NCBI RefSeq assembly: GCF_018860665.1
Contig: NZ_JAHKPK010000025.1
Span: 1 to 37,518, forward strand
Direction of reading: 5' to 3'
DNA: 37,518 nt
Source of the DNA: Pacificibacter marinus
Lineage (GTDB): Bacteria > Pseudomonadota > Alphaproteobacteria > Rhodobacterales > Rhodobacteraceae
The translations under genes were made by a program, and so were the position numbers. Position 1 is the first letter of the stretch. The number at the start of each line of letters is the position of its first letter. Under the pieces are notes generated by a model that searched no databases, had not been told where the DNA came from, and worked only from the letters and a program-made list of their open reading frames with translations. Positions 24,938 to 33,148 of the stretch are shown here, piece after piece.

Positions 24938-25594
24938 TTAACGCAATGATATGCGAATGGCTGCGGCTGCGGCAAAGGGCAGCAAAGCAATCGCCCCCGC
25001 CGAGATCCCGCCTTGCATCAACAAAGGTGTCATGACGTCAAAGCCTTGCGCGCCACGCCGGACGACCTCAGCCCCGAAAATCAATGTCGGAATATAAAGT
25101 GGCAACACAAGCAAGCTCATCAATAGCCCACCGCGTTTGAGCCCCACAGTGATCGCCGCCCCAAAAGCCCCGATGAAGGACAAAGCGGGCGTGCCGATCA
25201 ACAGCGTGACGATCAGCCAAGTATAAGCCGCCCCATCAAGGTGCAGCAAAACACCCAACATAGGGGCCGCGACCACCAAAGGCAGACCCGTGGTGATCCA
25301 ATGCGCCAAGGCTTTCATCGCGACCAAACCTTCGAGCGGCACAGGGGCCGTAGCCAAAAGGTCGAGCGAGCCGTCCTCATAATCAAGCGCAAAAATACGG
25401 TCCAACGACAGCAGACAGGCCAGCAATGCCCCCACCCAAAGCACCCCGGGGGCGATGGCAGAAAGGCGTTCGGAATCGGGACCGACCCCAAAGGGCACAA
25501 GCGTCACGAGGATCAAAAAGAACCCCAAGCCAAGGCCAAATCCGCCCCCTGCTCTAAGCGCCAAAATGAGATCGCGCATCAACAGCCGGATCAT
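24938..25594 (-). CDS. ccmB: Haem exporter permease CcmB
   Basis: The 218-aa membrane protein has six hydrophobic segments. [24 protein letters not shown] is the conserved cytoplasmic region after helix 2, and [12 protein letters not shown] and [23 protein letters not shown] are typical later segments. It is the membrane partner of CcmA. Its start overlaps the ccmA stop by 4 bases. Confidence 0.95.
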   Translation of the reverse strand: MIRLLMRDLILALRAGGGFGLGLGFFLILVTLVPFGVGPDSERLSAIAPGVLWVGALLACLLSLDRIFALDYEDGSLDLLATAPVPLEGLVAMKALAHWITTGLPLVVAAPMLGVLLHLDGAAYTWLIVTLLIGTPALSFIGAFGAAITVGLKRGGLLMSLLVLPLYIPTLIFGAEVVRRGAQGFDVMTPLLMQGGISAGAIALLPFAAAAAIRISLR

Positions 25595-26211
25595 AAAAAG
25601 GCCTCGTCAAAAGCGCCGGACATGACTTGGGGGTCGGCGCGAAACGGGGCGACATCCAAGACCTGCGCGTCAAATCCAAGATCGATATGGGTGGCCACGA
25701 TCAAAGCACCCCCTTGAGCGATATGATTGGCGACAGCCGCGGCGAACAAAGCGACCGATGCCGCATCAAGCGACACCGTAGGTTCATCCAAAATCCAAAC
25801 AGGGCGGCCCGTGACCAATAACCGCGCCAGACCCAAGCGACGTTTTTGCCCAGCAGACAGATTGCCCGCAAGCCGGTCCGCGAGGGCCGCCAGATCAAAG
25901 GCTTTAAGCGCAGGTTCAATATCGCCGCCGCCATAAACGCCTGCCCAAAATTTCAGATTTTCAGCAGCCGTCAGGGTCGATTTCAACCCATCCGCATGGG
26001 CGGCATAGGCCACGGCATCATCTGCGCAGGTGACAGTGCCAGACAACGGTGGTTGCAGCCCCGCCAATGTGCGCAACAATGTGGTTTTGCCTGCGCCATT
26101 GGGACCGCGCAGCACCAAGACTTCGCCTGTCCCGACAGCAAAATTAAGGCCTTCCAAAACAGGAATACCGCCGCGCGCAATGCTAAGATTGGTGACAGAT
26201 AGGATGCTCAT
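25591..26211 (-). CDS. ccmA: Haem exporter ATP-binding protein CcmA
   Basis: The 206-aa ABC ATPase has Walker [10 protein letters not shown] (about 36-44), signature [15 protein letters not shown], Walker [13 protein letters not shown] and a switch histidine in IVATHIDL. It powers release of holo-CcmE from CcmC. It is the first gene of the ccm run, 30 bases after the Mth938-like gene. Confidence 0.95.
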   Translation of the reverse strand: MSILSVTNLSIARGGIPVLEGLNFAVGTGEVLVLRGPNGAGKTTLLRTLAGLQPPLSGTVTCADDAVAYAAHADGLKSTLTAAENLKFWAGVYGGGDIEPALKAFDLAALADRLAGNLSAGQKRRLGLARLLVTGRPVWILDEPTVSLDAASVALFAAAVANHIAQGGALIVATHIDLGFDAQVLDVAPFRADPQVMSGAFDEAFL

Positions 26212-26241
26212 AAGGTCAACCTACAGGCATTTATGCCGGCA

Positions 26242-26598
26242 TCAAACAGGTAAGAGCGCCACAGCCACACGGCGACCCTCTGAGGCCAAAATATTGTAAC
26301 TGCGGCACGCAGTTGGCGTGGCCATAACTTCGGCCCCTATGCCCGCTTCATCCAGCGAACGCCGCAAGTCTGCTGGCAAATAAGCCAACTGTTCACCGGT
26401 GCCAAAGACGATAAAATCAATCTGACCTTTGAGGGCCAACAAAGGTGCAGCGTCATCAAAGCCACCCCAAGAAGACACATCCGCCGCCATCATCAACATC
26501 GCGCCCGTATGCACTTCGCCTTGAACCCGAAAGAACCCCGGGCCGTAGCTGTCAATCGGCACAGCGCCCTCAAAGGCCATCTCATTAATATGCATCAT
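26242..26598 (-). CDS. Mth938-like domain protein
   Basis: The 118-aa protein belongs to the Mth938/NDUFAF3-like family: INEMAFEGAVPIDSYGPGFFRVQGEVH at the start, then DFIVFGTGEQLAYLP and GIGAEVMATPTACRSYNIL. The mitochondrial relative NDUFAF3 is a complex I assembly factor; the bacterial role is not established. It lies 49 bases downstream of secDF, a frequent alphaproteobacterial neighbour. GGAG precedes the start, and the next codon is also ATG. Confidence 0.85.
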   Translation of the reverse strand: MMHINEMAFEGAVPIDSYGPGFFRVQGEVHTGAMLMMAADVSSWGGFDDAAPLLALKGQIDFIVFGTGEQLAYLPADLRRSLDEAGIGAEVMATPTACRSYNILASEGRRVAVALLPV

Positions 26599-26647
26599 GC
26601 GCTCCGTTTATGGCGTGTGATTTGTCAAAGTGGTGAGCAGAGCGGGA

Positions 26648-29275
26648 TTAAACCGCGCTGCCGTCTGTTTGAATACCAGGGGTTGGGTCTTTCTTTTCCC
26701 AATCGCGTTTCACGCCGAGCCACAGCAAGATGTTAGATGCCACAAAGACCGATGACCACGTCCCGACAACGACACCCAAAGTCATGGCGAAGACAAAGCC
26801 ACGGATCACATCACCGCCCAAAACCAATAGCGCGATCAAGGCGATCAAAGTGGTGCCAGAGGTCATGATTGTACGTGCCAAGGTGTCGTTGATCGACAGG
26901 TTCAAAATGCCAGACAGCGGCATCTTTTTATACTTGCGCAGGTTTTCACGCACGCGGTCAAACACAACAACTGTGTCATTGAGCGAATAGCCCACGATGG
27001 TCAAAAGCGCCGCGATGATCGTTAAATCGAACTGGATTTTGAAAATCGCGAAGATACCGATGGTGATGGCCACGTCATGGACCAAGGCCACCACAGCGCC
27101 CACGGCGAACTGCCATTCAAAGCGCAACCAGATGTAGAACAGCACCGCGCCAATGGCTGCCATAACAGCCAAAACAGCTGTCGTGATCAACTCACCCGAC
27201 ACTTTAGGACCCACAGATTCCACCGATGGGAAAGTGATTGTTGGGTCAACGGTTTGCAATGCTTCTTCGACAATGGCGATGGTTTCAGGCGTGACAGCTT
27301 CGACCTCGTCTTGCGCCTCAATCCGAACCATGGCCACATGTTGGTTTTCGTCAAAGGTTGGATCGAACACTTCGGTGATGGTTATATCGCCAAGCCCTAA
27401 AGGCTCCATCGCGGCACGATAATCCGAGACGCTGACAGCGCTTTCAGACTGGGTACGAATGGTTGTGCCACCACGGAAATCGATGCCAAAGTTCAGCCCG
27501 AACATAAAGAACGCAACCACAGCCGCGATCACCATAGCCCCTGACAGGCCAGAGGTGTATTTGCCCAATTTGAAAAAATCGACGGTGGTATCGTCACGCA
27601 CAAGTTTGACACCTTTGAGCGTCCAGCCTTTGCGGTTCTTGCGGTGATACCAGATCGCCACCATCGCGCGTGTCACATAGATCGCGGTGAACACGGATGT
27701 CAAAATGCCCAAGGCCAATGTCACAGCAAAGCCTTTCACCGGACCAGATCCCATAACGAACAAGATAGCCGCGGTGATAAAGGTTGTGATATTGGCATCG
27801 ACAATCGCCGACAGGGCTTTCTCGTAACCAAGCTCAATCGCGCGCCCCGGCCCTTTCGAGGTTTTCAATTCTTCTCGAATACGCTCGAACACCAACACAT
27901 TGGCGTCCACGGCCATACCCACGGTCAAAACGATCCCAGCGATACCGGGCAAGGTCAGCGTCGCGCCGATGGCGGACAAGAACCCAAACAAGATCGCCAC
28001 GTTGATGATCAAGGCGATATTGGCGAACATGCCAAACAACCCGTAAGCCAGCCCCATGAACACAAGGACAGCGGCAAAGGCGACCATGGTCGCGATCTTA
28101 CCCGCGGCGATGGAATCCGCGCCAAGCTCTGGCCCGATGGTGCGTTCCTCAAGGAAATTGATCTTGGCAGGCAAAGCCCCGGCGCGCAGCAAAACGGCCA
28201 GTTCGGTGCTTTCCTCGATGGTGAAATTGCCCGAAATCTGACCAGAGCCGCCACGAATGGCCTCGTTGATCACAGGGGCAGAAATCACTTCGTTGTCCAA
28301 CACAATCGCAAAAGGCGCGCCAACATTTGCCGCAGTGTAGTCGCCAAATTTGCGGGCCCCCGATGGGTTGAACCGGAAGGTCACAGCAGGTGCGCCGTTT
28401 TGGTCAAAGGCTGGTTGGCTGTCGGTCAATTCGTCGCCGGTCACGACAGGCGTATCTTCCAACACATAGTAAACGCCGTTGCCCGAAATATCAGCGGCAA
28501 GGAAATTGCGCGCGCCGGGGGCTTGGTCAGGGTTCGATGTTTGCCCCACAACAGGGTGGAACGTCAGTTTGGCGGTGGTGCCGATCAAGGACTTCAGCTC
28601 TGCTGCCGATCCGATCCCTGGCACCTGAATAAGAATACGATCTTCGCCTTGGCGCTGAATCGTTGGTTCGCGTGTGCCGACCTCATCCACACGACGGCGA
28701 ATGATCTCAAGCGATTGCTGCATGGTGCGATCGTCTGTTGCGGCACGTTCGGCCTCTGACAGCTCAATCGAAATCACGTCATTATTGGCACTCACCACGA
28801 TGTCGTTTTGTCCTGCTGCGGTCAAAGACACCACAGGCGTAGCCAAAGCGCGCACGGTGCGCAGCGCTGTTTCCATTTGATCCGCGTTGGAAATACGCAC
28901 CCGCAACAAACCATCAGGCGCGTCTAGGCGGCGGATCGTACCGACAGTGGCGCGTTCATCGCGCAAAGCGTCGCGCACCTCGGGCCAATAGCCGTCCATA
29001 CGTGTCGCGTAGACCTCGTTCACATCCACTTCGCCCAACAAATGCGCCCCGCCGCGCAGATCAAGCCCGAGATTAACCACATTAGACGCCAACCATGACG
29101 GCCAAGCGTCACGTTCGGCGGCCAAGATTTCAGTCTCTCCAGAGGTTTCAATCGTGGCTATCGCCTGATTGTGGGCGTCAACGCGATTGTAAAACCCGTT
29201 GGGCAAGGCTGCATAAAGACCGAGGGCCACAAGGCCCCAAATTACGATCCGTTTCCAAAGAGAGAAGTTGAGCAT
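26648..29275 (-). CDS. secDF: Fused protein translocase subunit SecDF
   Basis: The 875-aa protein joins SecD (about 1-530) and SecF (about 560-875). SecD has a first helix, a large periplasmic part with GLDLRGGAHL and the P1 fold, then AVLVFMGLAYGLFGM and TVGMAVDANVLVFERIREE. SecF has FGIDFRGGT, GYSLNDTVVVFDRVRENL and the final helices. It uses the proton gradient to pull secreted proteins through SecYEG. Fusion is a known arrangement in Rhodobacteraceae. It lies downstream of yajC, with a terminator-like hairpin between them. Confidence 0.96.
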   Translation of the reverse strand: MLNFSLWKRIVIWGLVALGLYAALPNGFYNRVDAHNQAIATIETSGETEILAAERDAWPSWLASNVVNLGLDLRGGAHLLGEVDVNEVYATRMDGYWPEVRDALRDERATVGTIRRLDAPDGLLRVRISNADQMETALRTVRALATPVVSLTAAGQNDIVVSANNDVISIELSEAERAATDDRTMQQSLEIIRRRVDEVGTREPTIQRQGEDRILIQVPGIGSAAELKSLIGTTAKLTFHPVVGQTSNPDQAPGARNFLAADISGNGVYYVLEDTPVVTGDELTDSQPAFDQNGAPAVTFRFNPSGARKFGDYTAANVGAPFAIVLDNEVISAPVINEAIRGGSGQISGNFTIEESTELAVLLRAGALPAKINFLEERTIGPELGADSIAAGKIATMVAFAAVLVFMGLAYGLFGMFANIALIINVAILFGFLSAIGATLTLPGIAGIVLTVGMAVDANVLVFERIREELKTSKGPGRAIELGYEKALSAIVDANITTFITAAILFVMGSGPVKGFAVTLALGILTSVFTAIYVTRAMVAIWYHRKNRKGWTLKGVKLVRDDTTVDFFKLGKYTSGLSGAMVIAAVVAFFMFGLNFGIDFRGGTTIRTQSESAVSVSDYRAAMEPLGLGDITITEVFDPTFDENQHVAMVRIEAQDEVEAVTPETIAIVEEALQTVDPTITFPSVESVGPKVSGELITTAVLAVMAAIGAVLFYIWLRFEWQFAVGAVVALVHDVAITIGIFAIFKIQFDLTIIAALLTIVGYSLNDTVVVFDRVRENLRKYKKMPLSGILNLSINDTLARTIMTSGTTLIALIALLVLGGDVIRGFVFAMTLGVVVGTWSSVFVASNILLWLGVKRDWEKKDPTPGIQTDGSAV

Positions 29276-29356
29276 GTCACAGCCTATATGCGGGGGCGCG
29301 GGAGCAAAAAAGATCGCAAGGTGCGCGGATTATTTTAGAGGTTTTAAAATGATCGT

Positions 29357-29407
29357 CTTAAAGCGGTCGCGTTTAAACAACCCTTAAAACAGTCGCCTTA
29401 AAACAAT
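29357..29407. repeat. Imperfect tandem repeat, two 25-base units
   Basis: Units 29357-29381 and 29383-29407 agree at 20 of 25 positions (CTTAAA-x-C-x-GTCGC then TT-x-AAACAA). They lie between yajC and secDF beside a hairpin. Function is unknown. Confidence 0.5.
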
Positions 29408-29435
29408 CAAAGGCCCGCAGTTTCGCAGGCCTTTG
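29408..29435 (-). terminator. Terminator after yajC
   Basis: CAAAGGCC and GGCCTTTG (8-bp arms, 29408-29415 and 29428-29435) form a hairpin 18 bases after the yajC stop. On the minus strand T-rich sequence (ATTGTTTT) follows. Some readthrough must serve secDF, or secDF has its own promoter. Confidence 0.7.
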
Positions 29436-29452
29436 TGTACTATTTCAGACGC

Positions 29453-29776
29453 TTAGGACGCTGGCTCTGTTTTGGAAACCACATTGGCCAATGTGCCTTT
29501 GAGAACGCGCACTTTAACGCCTTCAGCGATTTCGACTTCCAATTCGCCGTCTTCTTTCACTTTGGTCACTTTGCCCAAAAGCCCGCCTGCTGTCACAACC
29601 GTATCGCCGCGACGCACCGCTTCGATCATCGCTTTGTGCTCTTTGGCTTTTTTCTGCTGTGGGCGGATCATAAGGAAATACATGATCGCGAAAATTGCAA
29701 TCAACGGCACGAATTGCATAATTGGGTTTGCGCCTGCGCCGCCTGCGGCTTGTGCATATGCTGGAGTTACGAACAT
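29453..29776 (-). CDS. yajC: Preprotein translocase subunit YajC
   Basis: The 107-aa protein has one membrane helix (about 19-36, IMQFVPLIAIFAIMYFLM) followed by the family motif IRPQQKKAKEHKAM, then GDTVVTAGGLLGKVTKV. It associates with SecDF at the translocon. The start at 29776 follows AAAGGA; a longer frame to 29803 has no support. Confidence 0.96.
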   Translation of the reverse strand: MFVTPAYAQAAGGAGANPIMQFVPLIAIFAIMYFLMIRPQQKKAKEHKAMIEAVRRGDTVVTAGGLLGKVTKVKEDGELEVEIAEGVKVRVLKGTLANVVSKTEPAS

Positions 29777-29969
29777 TAAGTCGTCCTTTTGGTAGCTGCA
29801 CAAAGGCCATCCCTTGTGCGAAAATTACAAAGCAAGAGGCAGATTCCACCCCCCAAGTCGACGCGCACCCTAAGCGCCTGTGCAAGGCTTGGCAAGGCAG
29901 TGACAACTGCTTTTGAATGCTGTTTTATACAACTGATTTTAGCCGTCGAATTCTAAGGGACCTATTGCC

Positions 29970-31262
29970 GTGACCACCCAATTTCAAGAGTTGCTCACAC
30001 AGCCATTCGTCCCATGGATCATTTTATTAGTTATTGCTGTGGCTTGGGTGATCAATCAGACTGGTGCAAAGCCAATTGAAACAGTTCGATCCAAAATGAA
30101 ACCCATCCATATGGTTTTCGTTCTAGGCGGTCTGTTTTGGCTCATCCTTGCGCTTATCCTATTTGCTGGACTGTGCACACTCATCTATGATCTTGTTTGG
30201 CAAACCGATCTCAAAACCTGTTTGAACGACCAGAGCAATTGCCGTTTTCTTCTGACCAAGACCGCCGCACTCACAGCAGTGCTAGGCGCGCTTGTCGCCC
30301 TGCCCTTTACCATCTACCGCCTCAAGCTCACCACCGAGCAAAACAGGCATAATGAAGATGTGTTGTTCAATGAAAAACTGCATCAGGCGAATACCGACCT
30401 GCATACGATGCGGCAGGTGACCAAGGATGGAGAAACAATTTGGGAAGACGACATCATCCGCCGAAATGGCGCGATTGATCGGCTTGAAGCATTAGCAATT
30501 GAGCGCCCAATCATGGCCCCGCGCATAGCGCGAATGCTCTGTGTCTACCTACGCGAAATGACGCGGGACTATCCTGCTGCAGAAATCCCCGAGGGGCAAG
30601 ATGTAAATCAAAGCAGGGAATGGGCGTACAGGCTTTCAGCAAAGCGTTCAGACATGGAGACAGCTGCGCAGGTTTTGGGCCGCTTGCATGAAAAAACCGG
30701 CGTGCCCGCTGAAGAATTGGCCATTGATCTCACGGGTGTCAATTTACAGGCCATGAACCTAAGCGGTGGAGATTTCCAATCAGCGGACTTTAGCTTCGCT
30801 GACTTGAGCGGGGCAGTTCTTCAAAACAGCAACTGTGAGAAGGCTTCGTTCACCCGCACCAATATGGTGGGTGTCCATGCTCTACACATCAAGCTAAAGC
30901 GTGCACATATTGAACAAGCCAACATGACTGAAGCATCGTTATGCGGTGCTGACCTAAGTCAAACCTCACTTCACACTGGACGAATCTACGGCGTAGATTT
31001 TTCCTTTGCAAACTTCGACGGAACGTATTTTTTAGAAGGCTCTAAATTTGCCAATGTAGAATTGAGAAAATCCGCCATGAAAGACATCGACCTTTCAGAA
31101 ATTCATGTCTCCGCTGAAGACCTCGAAAACACATTTGGGGACGCATCCGTGTTTTTAGATGACAATATTGCTCCAAAGCATTGGCCAAAAGTCGAATTGG
31201 ATGACAAAGAGTTTCTAGAGCAATGGCGACAGTTTCAGACCCGCCTACCACCTTATGGATAG
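29970..31262 (+). CDS. Membrane-anchored pentapeptide-repeat protein
   Basis: The protein has 430 aa. Three hydrophobic segments lie in the N-terminal third (about 14-29, 47-73, 98-115); the second and third flank a short loop with two cysteines (84 and 91). A helical cytoplasmic part follows, containing RNGAIDRLEALA. From about 253 to 375 come degenerate pentapeptide repeats (A(D/N)LxG type: DLTGVNLQAMNLSGG, ADFSFADLSGAVL). The repeats would form a right-handed beta helix on the cytoplasmic side. GTG at 29970 has AAGGGA upstream. Similar proteins recur in roseobacters, with no known function. It is divergent from yajC and precedes serS by 89 bases. Confidence 0.8.
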   Translation: MTTQFQELLTQPFVPWIILLVIAVAWVINQTGAKPIETVRSKMKPIHMVFVLGGLFWLILALILFAGLCTLIYDLVWQTDLKTCLNDQSNCRFLLTKTAALTAVLGALVALPFTIYRLKLTTEQNRHNEDVLFNEKLHQANTDLHTMRQVTKDGETIWEDDIIRRNGAIDRLEALAIERPIMAPRIARMLCVYLREMTRDYPAAEIPEGQDVNQSREWAYRLSAKRSDMETAAQVLGRLHEKTGVPAEELAIDLTGVNLQAMNLSGGDFQSADFSFADLSGAVLQNSNCEKASFTRTNMVGVHALHIKLKRAHIEQANMTEASLCGADLSQTSLHTGRIYGVDFSFANFDGTYFLEGSKFANVELRKSAMKDIDLSEIHVSAEDLENTFGDASVFLDDNIAPKHWPKVELDDKEFLEQWRQFQTRLPPYG

Positions 31263-31351
31263 CGCGCAAGAACCAAACAAGTCGGCGTTGATCCCTTTGA
31301 AGCAGTAAGGCATAAGCAGCACAACAGATTTCCAATCCAAGGACTCCCCCG

Positions 31352-32644
31352 ATGCATGACATCAAAGCCATTCGCGAAAATCCTGATGCTTTTGACGCCG
31401 CTATGGCGCGCCGTGGGCTGTCTGGGCTGTCATCGCAAATCTTGGACATCGATACTGCGCGCCGTGCCTTGATTGCTGAGGCCGAAGAGGCAAAAGCCAC
31501 GCAGAACAAGTCGTCCAAAGAAGTGGGCGCGGCGAAAGCCCGTGGCGACGAAGACGAATTCCAACGTCTGCGCGCACTTGTGTCCGAGAGCAAAGCCAAT
31601 ATCGCGCGACTGAATGATGAGGCCAAAACCAAAGACGCCGAGTTGACGGATTTCTTGGCCCGCATCCCCAATGTGCCAGCGGACAACGCGCCAGACGGTG
31701 CGGATGAGAATGAGAACGTCGAGGTCAAGACTTGGGGCGATGTGCCGTCTTTCGATTTTGACGCGAAAGAGCATTTCGAAATCGAAGCGGTCAAAGCCTC
31801 GATGGATTTCGAGACAGGTGCGAAACTGTCTGGCACCCGTTTTGTGGTGCTCAAAGGCGGCGTGGCCCGCATTCACCGCGCTTTGGCGCAGTTCATGATC
31901 GACACCCATGTGGACGAAAACGGCCTAACGGAAGTGAACACTCCCGTGATGGTGCGCGACGAGGCCATGTATGGCACAGATAAGCTGCCGAAATTCGGCG
32001 AAGACAGTTACCAGACCACAAACGGCTGGTGGTTGATCCCCACATCAGAAGTGCCGCTAACATATTCAGTCGCAGGCGATGTTTTGGACGAAAGCGCCCT
32101 GCCGATCCGCATGACAGCGCATTCATTATGTTTCCGCTCGGAAGCAGGATCAGCGGGTCGCGACACATCGGGCATGCTGCGCCAACACCAGTTCGAGAAA
32201 GTCGAAATGGTGTCGATCACCCACCCCGACGAATCTGATGCAGAACAAGCGCGGATGCTGGGCTGCGCAGAAGGCATTTTGGAAAAACTCGGCGTGGCCT
32301 ATCGCACTGTCGATCTGTGCACCGGCGACATCGGCTTTGGCGCTAAGCGCACATTTGACATTGAGGCTTGGTTGCCCGGTCAAAATGCCTATCGCGAGAT
32401 CTCAAGCGTATCCACCACAGGCGATTTCCAAGCGCGCCGCATGAACGCGCGGTTCAAACCTGCGGACGGTGGCAAGCCTGAGTTCGTGCACACGCTCAAC
32501 GGCTCAGGCTTGGCAGTTGGTCGCACCTTGATTGCAGTGTTGGAAAATGGTCAACAGGCTGACGGTTCTGTCACCCTGCCAGCCGTTTTGGCGCCTTATC
32601 TGGGCGGCAAGCTGACCTTGGGTGTTGACGGCAAATTGAGCTAA
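31352..32644 (+). CDS. serS: Seryl-tRNA synthetase
   Basis: The 430-aa protein has an N-terminal coiled-coil arm (about 30-100) that grips the long variable arm of tRNA-Ser. Class II motifs follow: motif 2 [21 protein letters not shown] and motif 3 [24 protein letters not shown] is the serine-binding loop. It charges all serine tRNAs, including the one at 5928-6017. Confidence 0.97.
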   Translation: MHDIKAIRENPDAFDAAMARRGLSGLSSQILDIDTARRALIAEAEEAKATQNKSSKEVGAAKARGDEDEFQRLRALVSESKANIARLNDEAKTKDAELTDFLARIPNVPADNAPDGADENENVEVKTWGDVPSFDFDAKEHFEIEAVKASMDFETGAKLSGTRFVVLKGGVARIHRALAQFMIDTHVDENGLTEVNTPVMVRDEAMYGTDKLPKFGEDSYQTTNGWWLIPTSEVPLTYSVAGDVLDESALPIRMTAHSLCFRSEAGSAGRDTSGMLRQHQFEKVEMVSITHPDESDAEQARMLGCAEGILEKLGVAYRTVDLCTGDIGFGAKRTFDIEAWLPGQNAYREISSVSTTGDFQARRMNARFKPADGGKPEFVHTLNGSGLAVGRTLIAVLENGQQADGSVTLPAVLAPYLGGKLTLGVDGKLS

Positions 32645-32670
32645 GACCAGCGCTATCGCAAAGTTAAAAA

Positions 32671-32696
32671 CGGCGTCCTTTTCACAAGGGACGCCG
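32671..32696 (-). terminator. Terminator between serS and the nudix gene
   Basis: CGGCGTCC and GGACGCCG arms (32671-32678 and 32689-32696) form a strong hairpin. On the minus strand it is followed by TTTTTAA, so it best terminates the uvrA-nudix transcript, and perhaps serS from the other side. Confidence 0.75.
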
Positions 32697-32722
32697 CTCA
32701 CAATTAGGGGTAAGCCTTAGGT

Positions 32723-33148
32723 TTACCTTGCCAGAAAAGCCGCAGCCATACGCGCCACATCATCGACCTTAACGGACATAGGCAAGCGTTTGGCATAGAT
32801 ATCATCGAGTGGCACCCAAGCGGCATCAAGCGCATCATCATCAGCCACGGGGTCCCCTGACACATAGTCACATAACACAGCACCAAGCACAAAGTGATGG
32901 GTCACAATACCACCCGCATCACGGTGAATAAACTCAGCAGTCTCAAGCAGTTGCACGGGCTTGGCGATCACACCCGTTTCCTCAAACAACTCGCGTATCG
33001 CAGCCTCGGCAAAACTCTCGCCGAACTCCACATGCCCGCCCGCAAAGCCCCAAGTGCCTGCGTCTGGCGGATTCTTGCGCTGCACCAAGAGCGCGCAACC
33101 GTCGCGCAGAACAACCGCCAAAGCGCCAAGTTTTGGCACTTGCATCAT
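32723..33148 (-). CDS. NUDIX hydrolase
   Basis: The 141-aa protein contains a complete Nudix box, G38-x5-E44-x7-R52-E53-L-F-E56-E57-T-G59 (GGHVEFGES then RELFEETG). It hydrolyses a nucleoside diphosphate linked to another group; the substrate is not predictable. The ATG at 33148 overlaps the uvrA stop (TGATG), with ATG 33145 as an alternative; coupling to uvrA suggests a nucleotide-pool or repair role, by inference. Confidence 0.92.
   Translation of the reverse strand: MMQVPKLGALAVVLRDGCALLVQRKNPPDAGTWGFAGGHVEFGESFAEAAIRELFEETGVIAKPVQLLETAEFIHRDAGGIVTHHFVLGAVLCDYVSGDPVADDDALDAAWVPLDDIYAKRLPMSVKVDDVARMAAAFLAR

Noticed and set aside
27644-28759. A 371-codon plus-strand open frame opposite secDF
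   Set aside because: It is antisense to a certain gene, rich in His/Arg/Gln and without domain signals.
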